Assembly (NCBI GenBank): GCA_017547345.1
Contig: JAFYPY010000179.1
Span: 1-7,149, forward strand
Reading direction: 5' to 3'
DNA: 7,149 nucleotides
DNA from: Bacillota bacterium
GTDB taxonomy: Bacteria; Bacillota_A; Clostridia; Peptostreptococcales; Anaerovoracaceae
A model generated the notes under the pieces. The model was given only the letters and a program-made list of their open reading frames with translations. It did not search any database and was not told where the DNA came from. Below, piece after piece: positions 5,685 through 7,149 of this stretch; position 1 is the stretch's first letter; every line of letters begins with the position of its first letter. The translations under genes were made by a program, and so were the position numbers.

Positions 5685-6624
5685 ATAACTCTTCTCCTCT
5701 TATAACTTTTATTGCCTGCACACGATTACTCACACCAAGCTTCTTATATAGGTTTGATGCATGCACTTTTACCGTATTAGTTGATACAAATAATGAATCT
5801 GCAATCTCGTTATTGTTCTTTCCTTCATAAAGAAATCTTGCTATCTCTTTTTCTCTTCCACTAAGACCATATCTTAATTCCGCTTTTTCCATTAAACTCT
5901 CAATCGTTTCCTCTAAAATGTTGTCCTCAACAGTCTTGCAAGAATTCCATACAAAAATTGCATTGAGTGTATTAAAGACTAGCCAAAATATTGCATATAT
6001 TGTCTTGTCATTTGATAAATAGTCGAAATCAGTTCTGGAATCAACAATTGTGATAGTTGCAACCAATCCTAAAAAGATAAACGCAATATTATACACTGCC
6101 AAGTAAAAACTAGTAAGTTTTCCTATTCTCTGGTTTGAAATAAGTTTCAGATATCTAACACTGCAATAGGCCACAGCAAACAATGGTAACAGATTCAAAG
6201 TTACCATAATTAGCAAATACATATCATCTGTCAGAACTATCATATTAGTTGTATAAAATATATCTACCATTAGAATTACTGTAGCAAGCAATGCGAAAAA
6301 GGGCTTAATCCATACTTCCTTTTTAATTTTAGCAAGCTCAGATTTTATAACAACAAGTTCATAAGCGAGGGTTATTTCTAGAATGTTTTCTATAATGTAT
6401 ATCCATTCAAGTAGATTATCTGTTAGTATTCCTTGTAAAAATACCATCAAAAAATCGCATATGTTAAATACAACTATGATTGCAAGGAAGATTGTTAAAC
6501 TCGTACTTCTTGCCATAGCATTATTAACCGCTAAGTTTTTTTCACTTGCCATTATCTGCATAGTAAACGACATAACGCCTATCATAATTGTAGCTACATA
6601 GGTTAATTCCACTAATTCTTGCAT
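5683..6624 (-). CDS. Membrane-anchored LuxR-family transcriptional regulator
   Basis: This 313-residue protein joins a membrane domain to a DNA-binding domain. About seven hydrophobic segments can be seen, near residues 8-25, 41-65, 73-93, 107-124, 135-155, 169-193 and 207-226. A short linker rich in Glu (about 232-250) follows. The C-terminal LuxR/GerE-type helix-turn-helix occupies about 252-308, with [20 protein letters not shown] (254-273) and the recognition helix region [19 protein letters not shown] (280-298). There is no receiver domain, autoinducer-binding domain or nucleotide-binding motif, so it is neither a classic two-component regulator nor a quorum-sensing LuxR. It probably senses a membrane or extracellular signal, or a hydrophobic ligand, and binds DNA from the membrane; that is inference. 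The start is supported by AAGGAG five bases upstream of the ATG. It is followed by its own terminator. The antiporter gene lies upstream on the same strand but is separated by a terminator, so co-transcription is unlikely. Target genes are unknown; autoregulation or control of the neighbouring antiporter would be a guess. Confidence 0.85.
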   Translation of the reverse strand: MQELVELTYVATIMIGVMSFTMQIMASEKNLAVNNAMARSTSLTIFLAIIVVFNICDFLMVFLQGILTDNLLEWIYIIENILEITLAYELVVIKSELAKIKKEVWIKPFFALLATVILMVDIFYTTNMIVLTDDMYLLIMVTLNLLPLFAVAYCSVRYLKLISNQRIGKLTSFYLAVYNIAFIFLGLVATITIVDSRTDFDYLSNDKTIYAIFWLVFNTLNAIFVWNSCKTVEDNILEETIESLMEKAELRYGLSGREKEIARFLYEGKNNNEIADSLFVSTNTVKVHASNLYKKLGVSNRVQAIKVIRGEEL

Positions 6625-6655
6625 AATTTCTCCTTAATATATATAACCAAATAAT

Positions 6656-6684
6656 ATTATACAAAAAAAAGGCGGAATTGTTCC
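6656..6684 (-). promoter_or_regulatory. Candidate promoter of the LuxR-type gene
   Basis: A perfect -10 box TATAAT (6656-6661, minus strand) lies about 32 bases before the start codon, leaving a leader of about 25 bases. At 17-base spacing the -35 position reads GGAACA (6679-6684), a poor match that lies inside the stem of the antiporter gene's terminator. If real, the promoter is weak or needs an activator. Confidence 0.35.
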
Positions 6685-6691
6685 GCCCTTT
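6663..6691 (-). terminator. Rho-independent terminator downstream of the antiporter gene
   Basis: On the minus strand GGCGGAA (6681-6687) pairs with TTCCGCC (6671-6677) around a three-base loop, and AAA/TTT extends the stem past one bulged base. A run of eight T's follows (6670 back to 6663). It is about 115 bases after the antiporter stop codon and immediately before the -10 box of the LuxR-type gene. Confidence 0.85.
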
Positions 6692-6723
6692 GATGTTTCT
6701 AAGCACTTTTTTAGCACTCTATT

Positions 6724-6764
6724 ACCCAAAATTGCCGAATATTGCTATTCGGCAATTATTGGGT
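6724..6764. repeat. Long GC-poor hairpin in the antiporter 3' region
   Basis: A 12-base-pair perfect stem (6730-6741 with 6746-6757, loop TTGC) is extended by ACCCAA (6724-6729) pairing with TTGGGT (6759-6764) past a single bulged A. It lies 44 bases downstream of the antiporter stop codon. The T-rich tail (GTTTTATTTATT) is on the plus strand, the wrong side to terminate the antiporter mRNA, so it may block antisense read-through or protect the mRNA 3' end. Confidence 0.75.
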
Positions 6765-6807
6765 GTTTTATTTATTAATTCACCTAATATATTAAGGAGA
6801 ACTAGTA

Positions 6808-7149
6808 TTAAGCTTCTAAAGCCTTTAATGCAGCTTCTCTGTCAGCTTCTCTAGCTTCTAGAACTGCCTGATATTCTTCATCTGTCATCTTAGTCATGGA
6901 AATACCAGTGATACCGTAGAATAATGAGATGAATGGGTTAATTAGGTTAAGGAATGCGTACATGATGTATCCGTTACCTACTCCTAGGAAGGATCTCATT
7001 GTAGCACCACATGTGTTCCAAGGGAAGAAGTTGGATGTGATTGTACCACAGTCTTCTAAGCATCTTGATAAGTTCTTTGGAGCAAGCTTCATATCTTCGA
7101 ATGCTTCCTTGTACATTCTACCTGGAAGGATGATTGCTAAGTACTGGTC
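6808..7149 (-). CDS. nhaC: NhaC-type Na+/H+ antiporter, C-terminal part (partial)
   Basis: The frame is open to the right window edge and encodes the last 113 residues; the start lies outside. NhaC proteins exchange Na+ for H+ across the cytoplasmic membrane and help with pH and sodium balance, and some relatives exchange organic acids such as malate and lactate. The visible part begins DQYLAIILPGRMYKEAFED and continues LAPKNLSRCLEDCGTITSNF and FPWNTCGATMRSFLGV, all close to the conserved end of NhaC as I know it, including the PWNTCG motif. One hydrophobic stretch (YIMYAFLNLINPFISLFYGITGISM) forms the last membrane segment. The protein ends in a charged helical tail rich in Glu and Ala (TDEEYQAVLEAREADREAAL). 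An internal ATG at 7114-7116 is not the start, because the conserved QYLAIILPGR precedes it in frame. The family normally has about 450-520 residues, so roughly three quarters is missing here only because the window ends. Substrate specificity cannot be judged from this part. Confidence 0.9.
   Translation of the reverse strand, partial: DQYLAIILPGRMYKEAFEDMKLAPKNLSRCLEDCGTITSNFFPWNTCGATMRSFLGVGNGYIMYAFLNLINPFISLFYGITGISMTKMTDEEYQAVLEAREADREAALKALEA

Larger units (their letters stand above)
6628..6801. repeat. Exact 15-base inverted repeat flanking the intergenic gap
   Basis: TTCTCCTTAATATAT at 6628-6642 and its exact reverse complement at 6787-6801 enclose 144 bases that hold both hairpins of this gap. 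The left arm, read on the minus strand, is the AAGGAGAA ribosome-binding site of the LuxR-type gene. The right copy places the same sequence on the plus strand, where no gene follows. The match stops abruptly at its outer edge. Chance is partly plausible because the sequence combines a Shine-Dalgarno core with an AT run. Confidence 0.55.

Noticed and set aside
6701..6715. AGCACT repeated twice, with TTAGCACTC resembling one half of a CIRCE (HrcA) operator.
   Set aside because: The second half, GAGTGCTAA nine bases further on, is absent, and no heat-shock gene follows.

Overview
The window is an AT-rich stretch of a chromosome, most likely from a spore-forming anaerobic member of the Bacillota (class Clostridia). 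The evidence is low G+C, strong AGGAGG-type ribosome-binding sites, TTGAnn/TATAAT promoters, a SpoVAF/GerA-type germination protein, and a long-form glutamyl-tRNA synthetase of a kind I associate with Clostridia. The exact genus cannot be read from the sequence.

Layout, left to right. Bases 2-160 hold the C-terminal end of an unrecognised small beta-rich protein on the plus strand. A bidirectional terminator (174-209) separates it from a convergent long-chain acyl-CoA ligase (minus, 215-2101). Upstream of the ligase on the same strand is a SpoVAF/GerA-family membrane protein (minus, 2161-3558). Divergent from that is gltX (plus, 3662-5314), with a near-consensus promoter, a consensus ribosome-binding site and a good terminator. 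A gene-free gap follows (5315-5682). Then come a membrane-anchored LuxR-type regulator (minus, 5683-6624), a 183-base gap with two hairpins, and the C-terminal quarter of an NhaC-type Na+/H+ antiporter (minus, 6808-7149, cut by the window edge).

The genes are mostly ordinary housekeeping or sporulation-related genes, each apparently its own transcription unit, and they do not form an obvious pathway. I see no CRISPR array, phage genes, transposase or defence cassette.

The least explained part is the gap between gltX and the LuxR-type gene. It holds a near-consensus minus-strand promoter with no gene behind it. Downstream of that promoter are a seven-codon reading frame with a Shine-Dalgarno-like sequence, a local hairpin, and a 30-base imperfect inverted repeat enclosing 81 bases and followed by a U-run. 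This could be a small structured RNA, a decayed attenuator, or a MITE-like element next to a promoter. A second oddity is an exact 15-base inverted repeat flanking the gap between the antiporter and LuxR-type genes, one arm of which forms the regulator's ribosome-binding site. Both are worth checking; neither is proof of a new system.
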